This document shows positions 45,041-56,509 of a stretch of 64,000 nt of DNA, one piece after another. Origin of the DNA: Gigaspora margarita. Lineage: Eukaryota; Glomeromycota; Glomeromycetes; Diversisporales; Gigasporaceae. The position numbers were made by a program, and so were the translations under genes. The notes under the pieces are model-generated. The model did not search any database and was not told the DNA's origin. It worked only from the letters and a program-made list of their open reading frames with translations. Location: contig WTPW01000560.1 in assembly GCA_009809945.1 (NCBI GenBank), forward strand, positions 101,569 to 165,568. The letters are read 5' to 3'. Numbering within the stretch: the first letter of the stretch is position 1; each line of letters begins with the position of its first letter.

Positions 45041-46130
45041 AACTCTTTCTGACAATCCCTCATACCAAAATTTTTAAGAACTTGGACCTACAAAAACTAT
45101 ATAGTTAATATATTTATACACAACAAAACTTTATCAAAGCTGCTATCAGATACAAGGCCTATTTACTATATGTTCTGTGGCTAAAATAGAGATAAAAAAG
45201 AACAGTAGACTTATTAGCAAGACACCTTGGTGGGCTTTGGTGCTATTAAACAAAGATGTAGTAGAGGAACTCTAAAGCTTTGTCAAGGACTATGGATATG
45301 AAAATAGAAGTAGATACTTGGTTAGATATGTTATTCTGTATAGTATAACTCTTACAACTCCTTTTATTTTGGTACTCTCCTTATAGTGCTGCTTTAAATC
45401 TTTCGAAATTTCAAAAAATTGAACAATTTGGCATACTCTTCCAAAAATCAGCAGTATTTACTTCTTTCAAATTAGGATGTGTCTACTAAAATAGAATCTC
45501 TCATGAGGATATTTGGGTTAATACTTACCAAATAAACAATAACTGATATAATAGAGATTGGAAGGATCACGTGTAGAAATTTCTAGATATTAGATAATTT
45601 TTTTTTCTTTTCCACTTTTTAGAATATATATAGTGTTAGTTTAGGTTTTTTTATATAACTCTATATAATTTTTAAAGTCTAGTATAGACAAAAATAGTGT
45701 TGTCATGCTCTTTTTTTTTTTGGTCTTTTTTTCTTTTCTCTGCTTTTTCTTTTATTTGCTCTATTCCCTTGTTATTATTTTTTGTTTTTTTTTCTTTTCA
45801 CTAGTTTAGTATTTTACCTTTTTTGTTTTTTCTTTTCATTCACCATTTATTTTTTTGGTTGTTTATTGGTGTTCTTTTACCTAGGGGCTATGAAAAAAAG
45901 GTTGGAAAAGAAGACAGTTATGATAGGCTAGTAAGCCAGGTCAGTAATCTAGAGTAAGTTTTTCTGAGATAGATCAAGTTATACTGGCAAGACTATATTA
46001 CCTTTGGCAGTTTGCACATAGGTGCTTGAGTATTTAGATACTTTATAGTAACCGGGTGAGCTACTTTTCAATAATATCACTATAATAGTAGATATAAAAT
46101 TTTTCCATTAAAGTTATTATCAATAAAGTA
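45041..46130 (+). mobile_element. Non-autonomous LINE-like retroelement, copy 3
   Basis: It begins AACTCTTTCTGAC like the other two and aligns with them through AACTTTATCAAAGC and GATGTAGTAGAG blocks. Its 3' part holds AGTAACCGGGTGAGC (46,047-46,061), identical over 15 bases to the LINE at 63,520-63,534, with GCACATAGGTGC upstream in both. The target duplication is uncertain. Confidence 0.75.
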
Positions 46131-46149
46131 TTGAAGTATAACATGATTG

Positions 46150-46325
46150 TCAAATTCTAAAAAAAAAAAAAACTTTTTATTATTTAGCTTTTAATTTTTA
46201 TATTTAATATTTTTTTAAAAAATTATCAAGTGTAAAAATTAAAAGTTAAATAATAAATGTTTTTCAATCTTTTTAAAAATTTTACTGTTTATATATTTTA
46301 ATCTTTAAATAAGTTTTCTTAATTG
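46150..46325. repeat. F5 foldback fragment
   Basis: It contains the inverted core TTATTATTTAGCTTTTAATT and AATTAAAAGTTAAATAATAA, but the terminal CATAGTAAAG arms are missing. Confidence 0.55.
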
Positions 46326-46330
46326 ATAAT

Positions 46331-47163
46331 CTGCCAGTCAACTGGAGAGTGATCATAGTATAACATGACACAGATTATATATAAAAATTACTATAGATGA
46401 AATATAGTATACTTTTATCTAACAAATTTTTTCTTACTAAGTTAATGATACATGTTCTCTAATTGAAAGTTGTAAAGCTCATTAAGACGCATCTAATAGT
46501 AATTAGATTATTCAAATTAGCTTAGTGAATAGTGTAATATCATCAAAAAATAATTGGCCAACTATATAAAATCTCTATATAAACAATACTTGTTTATATA
46601 GAGATTTTATATACTATATGTGTCTAAAAATAAGCTATCTTTTTTGGCCAAAAAATTACACGAAAAAATGTGGAGTAGCTTATTTTTGACATATTGAGTT
46701 TTTTGAAAAAATTGAAAAATGTACTAATAAAAAGTTGTCCAATAATACCAAATTTTTACTATAAATGTATTTTGATGTCCTGAACAAGTTTACTTAATAG
46801 CACTTTTGAGGTTTACTTAGTAAAATTTGGACTTTTATATGTACCAACTTCTAATAGATTTTTTAAAATTTTTGAAAAAAATCAGGGGGTAGCTTATTTT
46901 AAGTAGTAGCTTATTTTCAGAAATATATAGTAGTTGATTATTTGTTTTTTAATAATATCTCACTATTTACTAGGCCAATTTGAATGATCTAACAACTATT
47001 AGATGCATCTCAATAATCTCTACACTTTCAATTAGTGGATATGTATTATTAGTATAGTAAGAAATTTTTTTAGATAAAGCATACCACATTTTGTCTATAG
47101 TGATTTTTATATATGATTTACATCACATTATACTATAATCACTCTCTAGTTGGAGGCTTTCAG
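46331..47163. mobile_element. Foldback element, family F6, copy 3, with nested MITE
   Basis: The arms GATCATAGTATAACATGACA and TACATCACATTATACTATAATC are those of F6. The loop region is interrupted by the F3 MITE at 46,614. Terminal AACTGGAGAGTGAT and ATCACTCTCTAGTT extend the arms. Confidence 0.7.
46614..46930 (+). mobile_element. TA-flanked MITE, family F3, copy 2
   Basis: The ends CTATATGTGTCTAAAAATAA and TTATTTTCAGAAATATATAG are inverted with TA on both sides. It is inserted at the centre of the F6 foldback. Confidence 0.8.
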
Positions 47164-47164
47164 A

Positions 47165-47960
47165 AATTATGTAATATTTTAGTAAATAGGTGGAGTCTTC
47201 AAAATATTAGATTATAATTCTGGTCAAAATTTTATAATCCTGATCAAAAGTATAAAATTATAAAAATTATTAATAACTTTTGATCTACTAGACCAATTTA
47301 GATTATTTAACTAACAAAATGCTCATCTCGATAAGACAATTCTAACAAGACCAAAATCATTAAAATCTAATTACAAAGTCCCAAGTTCATTTAATTTTAA
47401 TAGTATCACTAAGTAAATTTCTTTAATATTTAATAACTTTTGATTTACTAGTCCATTTTGGATGATTTAACTACCAAAATGTTTGTTGCAGTGAGACAAT
47501 TTTAACAAGCCCAAAATCACTAAATTCCAATTACAGAATTTCAAGATCGATACAGATTTGTATTGTTAATCAAATTGGTTATATATAAAAACTAATTTGA
47601 TTAAATAATTGTCTAATAGTACAAATCTTTATTGATCTTGGGATTATGTAATTTGAATTTAGCAATATTGGTCTTGTTGAACTCACTAAGATGAACATTT
47701 TGGTAGTTAAATGATCTAAAATGGGCCAATGTATCAAAAGTTATTCAATGTTAAAGAAATTTACTTAGTAATTCTAAAAAATCACTACAAAAGTTAAATG
47801 ATCTTGGGACCAATTTTACAATTTTGGACTTGTTAGAATTGTTTTATTAAGACAAGCATTTTGGTAGTTAAAGTATACAAAATGAACTAGTAGATCAAAA
47901 GTTATTATCAACTCCAGAATATGAAGCATATGAATAATTTTAAAAAATACAATATGAGAC
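47165..47960. repeat. Tandem and inverted copies of family F9
   Basis: AATAACTTTTGATYTACTAG, then GATTTAACTACCAAAATG, then ACAATTYTAACAAGMCCAAA is present twice forward and twice inverted. It would fold extensively. Confidence 0.65.
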
Positions 47961-48186
47961 AACCAATTTTTTTGGGGCACCAAATTTAGATTATATAATA
48001 TAGCTTCTAATTGGCTAATTTTATTAAAGCGCCAAATTTGGGTTATGTAATACAACTTCTGATTGGCTAATTTTTATTAAGGTGCCAAAATTAATTTTTT
48101 AATAATAAGTATTAACCAATAAAATTATTTGCATATGACTAGCATTGATATGATTGAGTAATTTCTTTGTACCAAATTCCTGTTTT

Positions 48187-48593
48187 ACTATAGTGCAAGA
48201 AGCCTAACTTGACAATAAAATAGTATAACTTTAAAATGCATTAACTTTTTATAGAGACAATATTTTTAAAAAATATTTGGCAAATTTGCAGAGCTTATTA
48301 TAATAAACAAAGTTACTAGTCAGATTTTTAAAATGTTGCCTTTATAAAAAGTTATAGTACTTTAAAGTTAATTAAAATTGAAACATATAGTAATTATATA
48401 TAAAACAATAGTAATCTTTAAAACACATCAACTTTTTATAGAGAAAGTTTTTCAAAAAAATATTTGCCAAACTTATAGAACTAATATTGCTTTACAAAGT
48501 TACTGGGCAGTTTTTTAAAAAACCTCTTGTACAAAAAATTATAGTAATTTAAAAATTGAAACATATCAAGTATAGGCTTCTTGCACTATATTA
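48187..48593. mobile_element. Foldback element, family F8, copy 2
   Basis: The ends TATAGTGCAAGAAGCCTAAC and AAGTATAGGCTTCTTGCACTATA are inverted. The inner AAAAAATATTTGGCAAATTT and TATTTGCCAAACTTATAGAA blocks are direct and inverted copies, as in the F8 copy at 42,992. Confidence 0.7.
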
Positions 48594-48599
48594 AAATTA

Positions 48600-49770
48600 C
48601 TAAACTTTGATTTCTTATAACTCTTGTAAAAAGCAAGGTATTAAAAATCTATCTTATAGATTTGTAGTTTAGGTTATAAATAATAAATTTTTAAGAGAGA
48701 TTTTTAAAATAATTATTTGTTATAAAGTTATAAGACTTTAAACAACTGCAAAAAAATTGGATGTTTCTTGCTGTCAAGTACTATATAAAATTTGATAGAC
48801 TAATAGGGTATCAGGTTGAGTGAATAGGATAAAATTTTGAAATTTATTAGCAACAAAAAATTACATAATTTTCTGAAAACCCTCTTAACTAGTGAAATCA
48901 ATTAAGCAATAAAAATAGATTTATAAGTAGAATTTGAACTTTACTATATAGAGACTATTGTCAATCATGAGTAGCTTAAATTTGTTTTTGGTTTAAATTT
49001 TAATTGGCTATTATTACTATACAAATCACATGACCAAATTTTATTAATCAAACATTGGTCAAAATACAATAATCCAAATTTACATGATTTCTGTTTGTAC
49101 TATATTATATATAACTAGATTAGAAGGGTTAGAAATCAACTAGAAAGTAGTATTAACAAAGATAAAAAGTAGAAATAGCAATACTCTAAGTTAATAGCTT
49201 TTTTAAAAAATAATTTAATTAAGGCTTTAATACTAACCAAAAAGAAATTTTTTTTAAAAAAAATTCTTTTGATGAAAGTTATAATATAGTTAATTGATGA
49301 TTCACTAGTTAATCAGAAAATTTTTATATAATAATATAATGCAGATTACATATAATTAAAGCCTATTAAAGTTTTCAGGATATAAGTAAAGCTAATAAAA
49401 TTGTATTAAATTTTATATTAAAGTAGTACAAATTATAGAATATTACTGTAAGTTCTCAATTATAAGGTTGTTAAATACTATTCTTTTTTTTGATAGACTT
49501 TACTTTGTAAGCATGCAGCATTTACTAAGTAATATTTGAATAATTAAATCTAGTAAATTTGGCAAGGTATTCAGTATACTTTATTTTTAGCTTATTTATA
49601 ACTAAATATATATAATTTTTTTAATTTTTGAAGTTTTGAAAGTATATTATAACAAGAATAAAGGAGCTTCTAGAAATTAGCTAATTTTTGTTTACTATGA
49701 GTCTACTCCCACCCACCTACATCTGATACCCCAATTAGCCAATCAGATTTTATAATTATTAAAAAGTTAA
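48600..49770. other. Gene-free AT-rich stretch
   Basis: An F5-like fragment (TACTATATAGAGACTATTGTC) is near 48,940-48,968. A piece of F6-like terminus is near 49,305-49,360. Otherwise nothing is recognised. Confidence 0.4.
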
Positions 49771-49775
49771 ATATA

Positions 49776-50091
49776 CTATATATGTCCAACAATAAGCTAC
49801 TATCTAAAATAAGCTACCCCTGATTTTTTTCAAAAATCTTAAAAAACCTATTAGCAGTTGCTATATATAAAAGTTTAAATTTTACTAAGTAAACCTCAAA
49901 GTGCTATTAAGTAAACTTGTTCAGAATATCAAAATACACTTATAGTAAAAATTTGGTATTATTTTGACAACTTTTTATTAGTATGTTTTCAATTTTTTTA
50001 AAAAAATCTATATTTCGAAAATAAGCTACTCTACATTTTTTTTGTATAATTTTTTGGCCAAAAAAAGTAGCTTATTTTTAGACACATATGG
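49776..50091 (-). mobile_element. TA-flanked MITE, family F3, copy 3
   Basis: The ends CTATATATGTCCAACAATAA and TTATTTTTAGACACATATGG are inverted with TA outside. The body matches the copies at 712 and 46,614 on the opposite strand. Confidence 0.75.
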
Positions 50092-50094
50092 TAA

Positions 50095-50330
50095 TATTTA
50101 ATAGTAAATAACTTTTGATTTACTGGACCAAATTTGATAATTAACTACCAAAATGATCATCTTAATAAGAGGATTCTAGCAAGCCCAAAATTGATAAAAT
50201 CTAATTACAGGATCCTAAAATTAGAATTAATTTGTGTTACTAAAATAGGTTATAATTATTTAATAAATTATAGAACTTTTATAGTAACACAAATATATTT
50301 TGATTTTAGGATTCTGTGATTAAATTTTTA
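50095..50330. repeat. Family F9 palindromic repeat
   Basis: AAATAACTTTTGATTTACTG and AATTAACTACCAAAATGATC blocks lead into a hairpin (AGAATTAATTTGTGTTACTA against TAGTAACACAAATATATTTT). Confidence 0.55.
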
Positions 50331-50536
50331 GAGAAATGCAGTAAATCACGTATTTAGAGTTTATATAGATCATACTTTCTAGTAATAAGACTATTGACTA
50401 ATCAAATTTTAATATTTAAAAAACTCAAAAATGTTTTTGACCTAAAAATTAGCTACTGCACGATTGACAATAGTTACTATATAGTAACATCGGCAAATTT
50501 TATATATAGATATGTATTGATTACTAACTGATAAGA

Positions 50537-50705
50537 TATATATCGATGATCAACACCCCTGCCGATTATTATCGGTAGTGATAGTAATCGATATATATCC
50601 GGTTAATCGATATATATCTACTAGATATATATCATTAGCCAGATATATATCGATAATCAACACCCTGCCGATTATTATCAATAGTGATAGTAATCGATAT
50701 ATATC
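50537..50705 (+). repeat. Duplicated ATATATCGAT unit
   Basis: Two copies, about 104 bp apart, of ATATATATCGATRATCAACA followed by CCCTGCCGATTATTATCRRT. ATCGATATATATC palindromes lie between them. Similar ATATAACGAT motifs appear at 52,600-52,690. Confidence 0.65.
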
Positions 50706-51039
50706 TAATATGATATCAATTAATAATTATTATATTCACATAAACATGCTCACAAGGTTTCACAATTTATTATAAAATTTATTTTTTTATTTATTATTAT
50801 TATATATTATATTTTAGATTAAATAATCAATATTTGCAAGTTTTCGCAATTTAATATAATAATTATTTATTTATTATTATTATATATTATATTATGTTAT
50901 ATATTTTTACATATTTTTATTATATATTATTATAAAAAAAAAATAAAAACCAAAAAAAAACCCCCCCGAAAAAAAATAACAAAAAAAAAACAAAAACAAA
51001 AAAATAGTAATAATTTTTAACTACTTTAGCACTTTATCA

Positions 51040-51880
51040 CATCTACTATTATATTTGCTCATATTCACTATTTCTTGCAAAGTGTTGGAGAAGTTAGAGT
51101 TGTTGTTCTTGTAAGTACCAGAAAAGTTAGATCATTTTCTTGCAAAGTTTCAAAGAAAGTCAGGAATAAATAAAATAAAATTAAAAAAATAAGTAAAAAA
51201 AAGAAAAACAAACAAAAAATAAAAATGTAAGCAAACTAAATAAAAAAAAACAAAGCCTCAAATCTCTATTTTCCTAAAGTAAGAGTTCGTTTCTTGCAAT
51301 TCAGAAATCATTGAAGGTCTTCACATTGTGCCGAAATAATAAAAAAATAAAAATAAAGAAATAAGTAAAAAGAAAACAAACAAAAAAAACGGAATGTAAG
51401 CAAACTGAATAAAAAAAAAAATAAAACCCAAATCTCCATTTCTCTAATGTAGAGTTCATGATAGAAATTGCTAAAATCAAGTTGTATATATTCTTGCAAA
51501 GTGGCAGAAAAGTCTGGGTTTGCTTGCAAAGTGTCGAAAAACCTATGTTATTTTCCTCACAAATTGGCAGAATATTAAAAAAAAAATAAAACAAAAACAA
51601 ACAATAATGTCAAACAAAAAAAATAAATGAAGCACTAACTAAACCTTTATTTCTTTAAAGAAGCGTTCTTGGAAATTTACAAATTGCTAGAGAAAGCAAT
51701 TGTGTGTTCTTGCAAAGTTTCGAAAGGCTGAGTTGGCTTGCGCATAGTTTTGAAAGGTCTTTAAATTTCCAAAAGTTAGGGTTGGTATTTGTTGTAAAAT
51801 AAAATAAAAAAAATTAAATAATAATAAAGAAAAAAATGAAAAACAAAACAAAACTAAATAAAACTAAACGAAATGAAATA
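51040..51880 (-). repeat. CTTTGCAAG repeat array, minus orientation
   Basis: Units of TTCTTGCAAAGTGYCRGAAA with A-rich spacers recur. The stretch 51,586-51,770 aligns across the LINE insertion point (AATGTCAAACAAAAAAAATA, then ACTAAACCTTTATTTCTTTA) and so shows what the target looked like without the LINE. Confidence 0.7.
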
Positions 51881-51883
51881 AAC

Positions 51884-52063
51884 AGGACCCCGAAATATAC
51901 ATAGATAGGTCAGGTTAATTATAGGGTTACTAAAAAAAGAAAGATCTGCAGAAAAAACTTCAAAAATAAGCAAAAAATTACTATAAATAGAAATGATCTG
52001 CATAAAAAACCTCAAAAATAAGCAAACTCATACCTGACCTATCTATGTATATTTCGGGGTCCT
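51884..52063. mobile_element. F7-type MITE with perfect terminal repeats
   Basis: The first 32 and last 32 bases are exact inverses, starting AGGACCCCGAAATATACATA. Flanking 8-mers AAATAAAC and AATGAACC match only partly. The related copy is 37,880-38,056. It is probably the youngest F7 member here. Confidence 0.85.
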
Positions 52064-52306
52064 AATGAACCAAAAAAATATCAAAACGAAAATGAAAAAA
52101 TAATGTAAAATTAATAGAAGATCTAAATTATAAGCAAAAAAAATAAACAAAGATCTAATTTGATCTTGTACTACAATCATCGAAACATTTCGAACCATTT
52201 CGAAAATATTAGTCAAACGCGTTTTTGGTATGATCTAAAGTACAGATCTACTAATTTAGTTTGATTTTCTATTTTTAAAATATTTCGAAACAATTCGAAA
52301 TATTAA

Positions 52307-52490
52307 NNNNNNNNNNNNNNNNNNNNNNNNNNNNNNNNNNNNNNNNNNNNNNNNNNNNNNNNNNNNNNNNNNNNNNNNNNNNNNNNNNNNNNNNNNNNNN
52401 NNNNNNNNNNNNNNNNNNNNNNNNNNNNNNNNNNNNNNNNNNNNNNNNNNNNNNNNNNNNNNNNNNNNNNNNNNNNNNNNNNNNNNNNNN
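52307..52490. other. Assembly gap (184 N)
   Basis: Unknown bases between a TTTCGAAAYATTTCG-rich stretch and a T-run. Confidence 0.99.
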
Positions 52491-52734
52491 TTTTTTTTTT
52501 TACCCAGTGATGGTCAAAACATTATGTAATCGTTAAAGATCTGTTAATCGTTATATATCATTTCAAATAATTCTGATTATAATCAATTTATAGATATATA
52601 ACGATTTAATATAAAAAAATGATATATATCGATTTTTATCCAATTAATTGATATATAACGATATTTTATAATCGATATAAAACGATTAAGTATTATATAT
52701 CAATTAATATCTATATATAAAATTTGTAGATGAA

Positions 52735-53070
52735 AGTTAATATTTTACTATGTGAATTGATTATAGTTGCTTAAGTAAACTTTTTTAGTAGAACAAAATA
52801 CACTTATTTTAAAATTTTTATCAGTATTGAAAAATTTTTATTATTTGACTTTTGATTTTTATGTTTGATAAAAAAATTAAAATTTTTTAAAAAAAATATA
52901 TTCAATGAATGTAAAAATTAAAAGTTAAATAATAAAAGCTTCTTCAATTTGGATAAAAATTTCAGAATATATGTATTTTAATCATCTAAATAAGTTTACT
53001 TATGTGATCATAATCGATTACATAGTTAAATTTGAACTTTACTATGTAATAACTACTTGCAATTGCTAAA
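52735..53070. mobile_element. Foldback element, family F5, copy 3
   Basis: Arms with TTTTACTATGTGAATTGATT and TTTACTATGTAATAACTAC ends enclose the inverted ATTATTTGACTTTTGATTTT / AAATTAAAAGTTAAATAATA core. Confidence 0.65.
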
Positions 53071-53138
53071 AACTAATTTTACTCTAAAATAATTTAACAA
53101 AATTATATATACTGTATGCAGTATTGACATTGGACATA

Positions 53139-53387
53139 TGGGAGTGTCAGTAGAAACCAGGCAAATTGTTTCTAAGCAAATTTTTTTTAAACTTTGAATT
53201 AAAATATCTCAACAACTATTAAACCAAACTTGATAAAATTTTTTTTATTTTAATTCTATATAGTTATAGAATTAATATAAAAAAAATTTTATCAAGTTTG
53301 GTTTAATAGTTGTCAAGATATTTTAATTTAAAGTTTTAAAAAAACTTACTAAAAACAATTTGCCTGATTTCTACTGACACCCCCTCA
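53139..53387. mobile_element. TA-flanked foldback, family F4, copy 3
   Basis: The ends TGGGAGTGTCAGTAGAAACC and TTTCTACTGACACCCCCTCA are inverted with TA on both sides. At 249 bp it equals the copy at 461-709. Confidence 0.85.
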
Positions 53388-53654
53388 TATGTCTATCCAA
53401 TTTTAATATAATTGGTCTGAACTGGACATTGGACATATACTTGGACATAGTCCATATTCAATATATTCAATAATTTACTAAAATTTTTAAAATTATTTAT
53501 TATATAAGCTATAACAAAATTTTATTTAAATCTATGTAAAAAAAAATTTAAAATTACTTTTAAATTAGCATAAGATGCAATAAAATTTTTTATAAACCTG
53601 AGCAATAAAAGAAGTTTATTTAATTTGTAACTCTAGAATTACCAATTATTAATA

Positions 53655-54162
53655 CTGTATGTGTTCAAAAATAAGCTAATTTTTGGATAAAATTAATTTT
53701 TGGTCAATTACAGATAGTTGCTATATAGCAAAGTTTAGATTTTACTATGTAAATTGATAATTATTACTTAAGTAAACTTGTTTGGAAGATCAAAATACAT
53801 ATATATTAAAAATTTTATTAAATTGAAGAAATTTTTGTTATTTAACTTTTGATTTTTACTTTCATTGAATATATTTTTTTTTAAAAAATTAAATTTTTTG
53901 TCGAACATAAAAATTAAAAGTCAATTAATAAAATATTATTCAATCTTTTTAAAAATTTTAATATATGTGTAATTTGGTCTCCTGAATATGTTTATTTAAG
54001 CGATAATAACTGATTAATATAGTAAACTTTGGACTTTACTATGTAGTGACTATTGTCGATTGTGAAGTAGCTTATTTTTGGGTCAAAGACATTTTTGAAT
54101 TTTTGGACCTAAAGAAGGAGGTAGCTTATTTTAGGTAGTAGTCTATTTTTTGGAACATATAG
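53655..54162 (+). mobile_element. MITE, family F3, copy 4, with nested F5
   Basis: The ends CTGTATGTGTTCAAAAATAA and TTTTTTGGAACATATAG lie next to TA. An F5 foldback occupies 53,694-54,068 within it. Confidence 0.7.
53694..54068. mobile_element. Foldback element, family F5, nested copy 4
   Basis: The arms AGATAGTTGCTATATAGCAA and TTTACTATGTAGTGACTATT are inverted, with the inner CTTAAGTAAACTTGTTTGGA block as in the other F5 copies. Confidence 0.7.
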
Positions 54163-54423
54163 TATTACAATTGCAGTTTCTTATAGTAATTATAGTTAAT
54201 TTTTAAATTGTTATTATTTGAATTTTATCTATGTATCAAAAATATAGTATAATAATTCAAGTATAATAGTACAAAATTTTATAATTTGATTAGCCAATTG
54301 TCACATGATTATGTACTGATTTAATTTTACACAATGTCCAATGTCCAATTCTTTCTGCTCCAATAGATTGAACTGAACTGAACAAAGGTGACCCAATGTC
54401 CATGTCCAATGTTTAGCTCAATA

Positions 54424-54733
54424 TTAACTATATGTATCCGAAAATAAGCTACCTTTTTTGGCCAAAAAATTATATGAAAAAATGTGGGGTAGCTTATTTT
54501 TGAAATATTGAGTTCTTTGAAAAAATTGAAAAATGTACTAATAAAAAGTTGTCTGAATAACACCAGATTTTTATTATAAGTATATATTTATATCCTGAAC
54601 AAGTTTACTTAATGGCACTTTTGAGATTTACTTAGTAAAATTTAGACTTTTATATGTAGCAACTGCTAATAGATTTTTTAAAATTTTTAAAAAATATCAG
54701 AATGTAGCTTATTTTAGGTACATCAGTGAATTA
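54424..54733 (+). mobile_element. MITE, family F3, copy 5
   Basis: CTATATGTATCCGAAAATAA at the left and GTAGCTTATTTTAGGTACAT at the right are inverted. The body is nearly that of 46,614-46,930. The minus-strand open frame overlapping it is incidental. Confidence 0.75.
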
Positions 54734-55189
54734 TATATACGTAATCTTACGTAAGATATTACGGTCCGTAATATAATGAAAATCTTACATTTGATACGAT
54801 TTATTACGTTATATATTACATTATATTATGGTAATTTTTCAGTTATTATTTCAAAATATTTTGAAATATATTGCGAAATAAATCAACAAAAAAAAAGGGG
54901 TCGCAGGAGGTAATAGTTTGCATATTATGTGATGATTTCGTATTGTTTTGCATTGTTTTCCAAATTTTCAAAATTTTTAAAAAATAAATTAATGATATAC
55001 ATATTCACATAATCACGCTTTTTTACAGATTTTCGCACAGTATCGAATTTAATATAAAATTTTATATTTATTTATTATTATTATACATTATATTTTACAT
55101 TTATTAAATATACATTTTTAATTAATATTACATACTTTATTATATATTACATTATTAGTATTATTTACATTATTACAAATATTTTAAAC

Positions 55190-55916
55190 TACTTTCGCAC
55201 TTCATTGCATCTATTTCTATTACTATATACAAAAAACTAGCCCTATTTTAAACTACTTTCACACTTCGTTGCATCTAATGCTATTACTATATACAAAAAA
55301 CTAACTCTATACACTTATTTTTGCTTACCCCAAAGTTAGCTATTATCTTTGCTTCTTTGTTTTCTATCGTCTTTGCTTTGGCTATTTCTTTTGTTTTGGC
55401 TATAACCTTCATTTCGTTCTCTTTTTCTAAATACTTCAAAGAAGTAAAAAAAATAAAAAAAAACATTTCTCAGAAGTGTTAGTGTTCTTGCAAATTGCTG
55501 GAGAAATCTAGTATGTTTTTGCAAAGTGCCAGAGGAGTTAAAGCTAGTGTTCTTGTAAAGTCCAGAAAAAGTCGCAAAGTGTTGAAAAAGTTAGGAATAA
55601 ATAAAATAAAATAAAAATAAAAAAAATAAGTAAAAAAAAAATAAACGTAAAACAAAACGTATAAGCAAACTAATATAAAAAAAATAAACGAAGCCCCAAA
55701 TTTTCATTTCTTTAAAGTAAGAGTTCACATTCTTGCAAATTCGAAAGTTGGGTTAATGTTCTTGCAAAATGCCAAAAAAGTCACGTAGTGCCAAAAAAGT
55801 CTGGGTTGGTTTTCTTGCAAAGCGCCAGGAAGTAAGGGTTCTTTTCTCGCAAAGTGCTAGAATAAAATAAATTAATAAACCAAATTTTAAAAAAAAAAAA
55901 CAAAAAACAAAAAAAC
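55190..55916 (-). repeat. CTTTGCAAG repeat array, left part, split by the LINE
   Basis: TTCTTGCAAAGTGCCAGARR units with A-rich spacers run up to the LINE. The array resumes at 63,660, so it is one tract interrupted by the insertion. Confidence 0.7.
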
Positions 55917-55936
55917 AAAAACAAATTATGTCAAAC
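55917..55936 (+). repeat. LINE target-site duplication, 5' copy
   Basis: The 20 bases ending ATTATGTCAAAC are identical to 63,640-63,659. Confidence 0.85.
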
Positions 55937-56509
55937 CCTTTCTGCTAATCATTTGTCCCAAAACGGGAGCTAAGAAAAAACAACAAAAATAGTCAACACA
56001 CAATACAAATCAATTACTCCAACATAAAAACCTACTTATTAAAAACAAAAGATAACCAAGCAGGCTGGAGTAAAACCCTAAACAACGAAAAGTTCAAAAC
56101 TATAGACTAAAGACAAAAATAACGAAAACAGAATTATCGTGTAGAAAAAATAGATAGAAAACTATCAAATATTCAGGTGACAAACATATAACAGGATACT
56201 AAAGTTTTAGAAACTGTAGTGCACAATATAGAAACACCTCTGAAAAAGAGAAATAACTACTAGGCCGAAGGTATATCAAGATACTGTCAAACGGCTACTA
56301 TACAAAATTTCTTGAAAACAAACATAGCAAGAGAAAATCCAATTGACCCTGTACTGCTGATTGATCGGGATTATGTAATCACAATAGCAAACAAAATAAA
56401 CATTGAGAAAGATAAACAAACATGTAATTATTACGTGACGTGAAGTAAACAAACATACTCGATCGACCAAATATACAAACAAAGAATATTACATAACTAC
56501 AAGATCATT

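Noticed and set aside
51301..51600. 99-codon minus-strand frame
   Set aside because: It falls in the CTTTGCAAG repeat and is mostly F/Y/L from A-rich sequence. The homologous stretch near 55.8 kb does not keep the frame.
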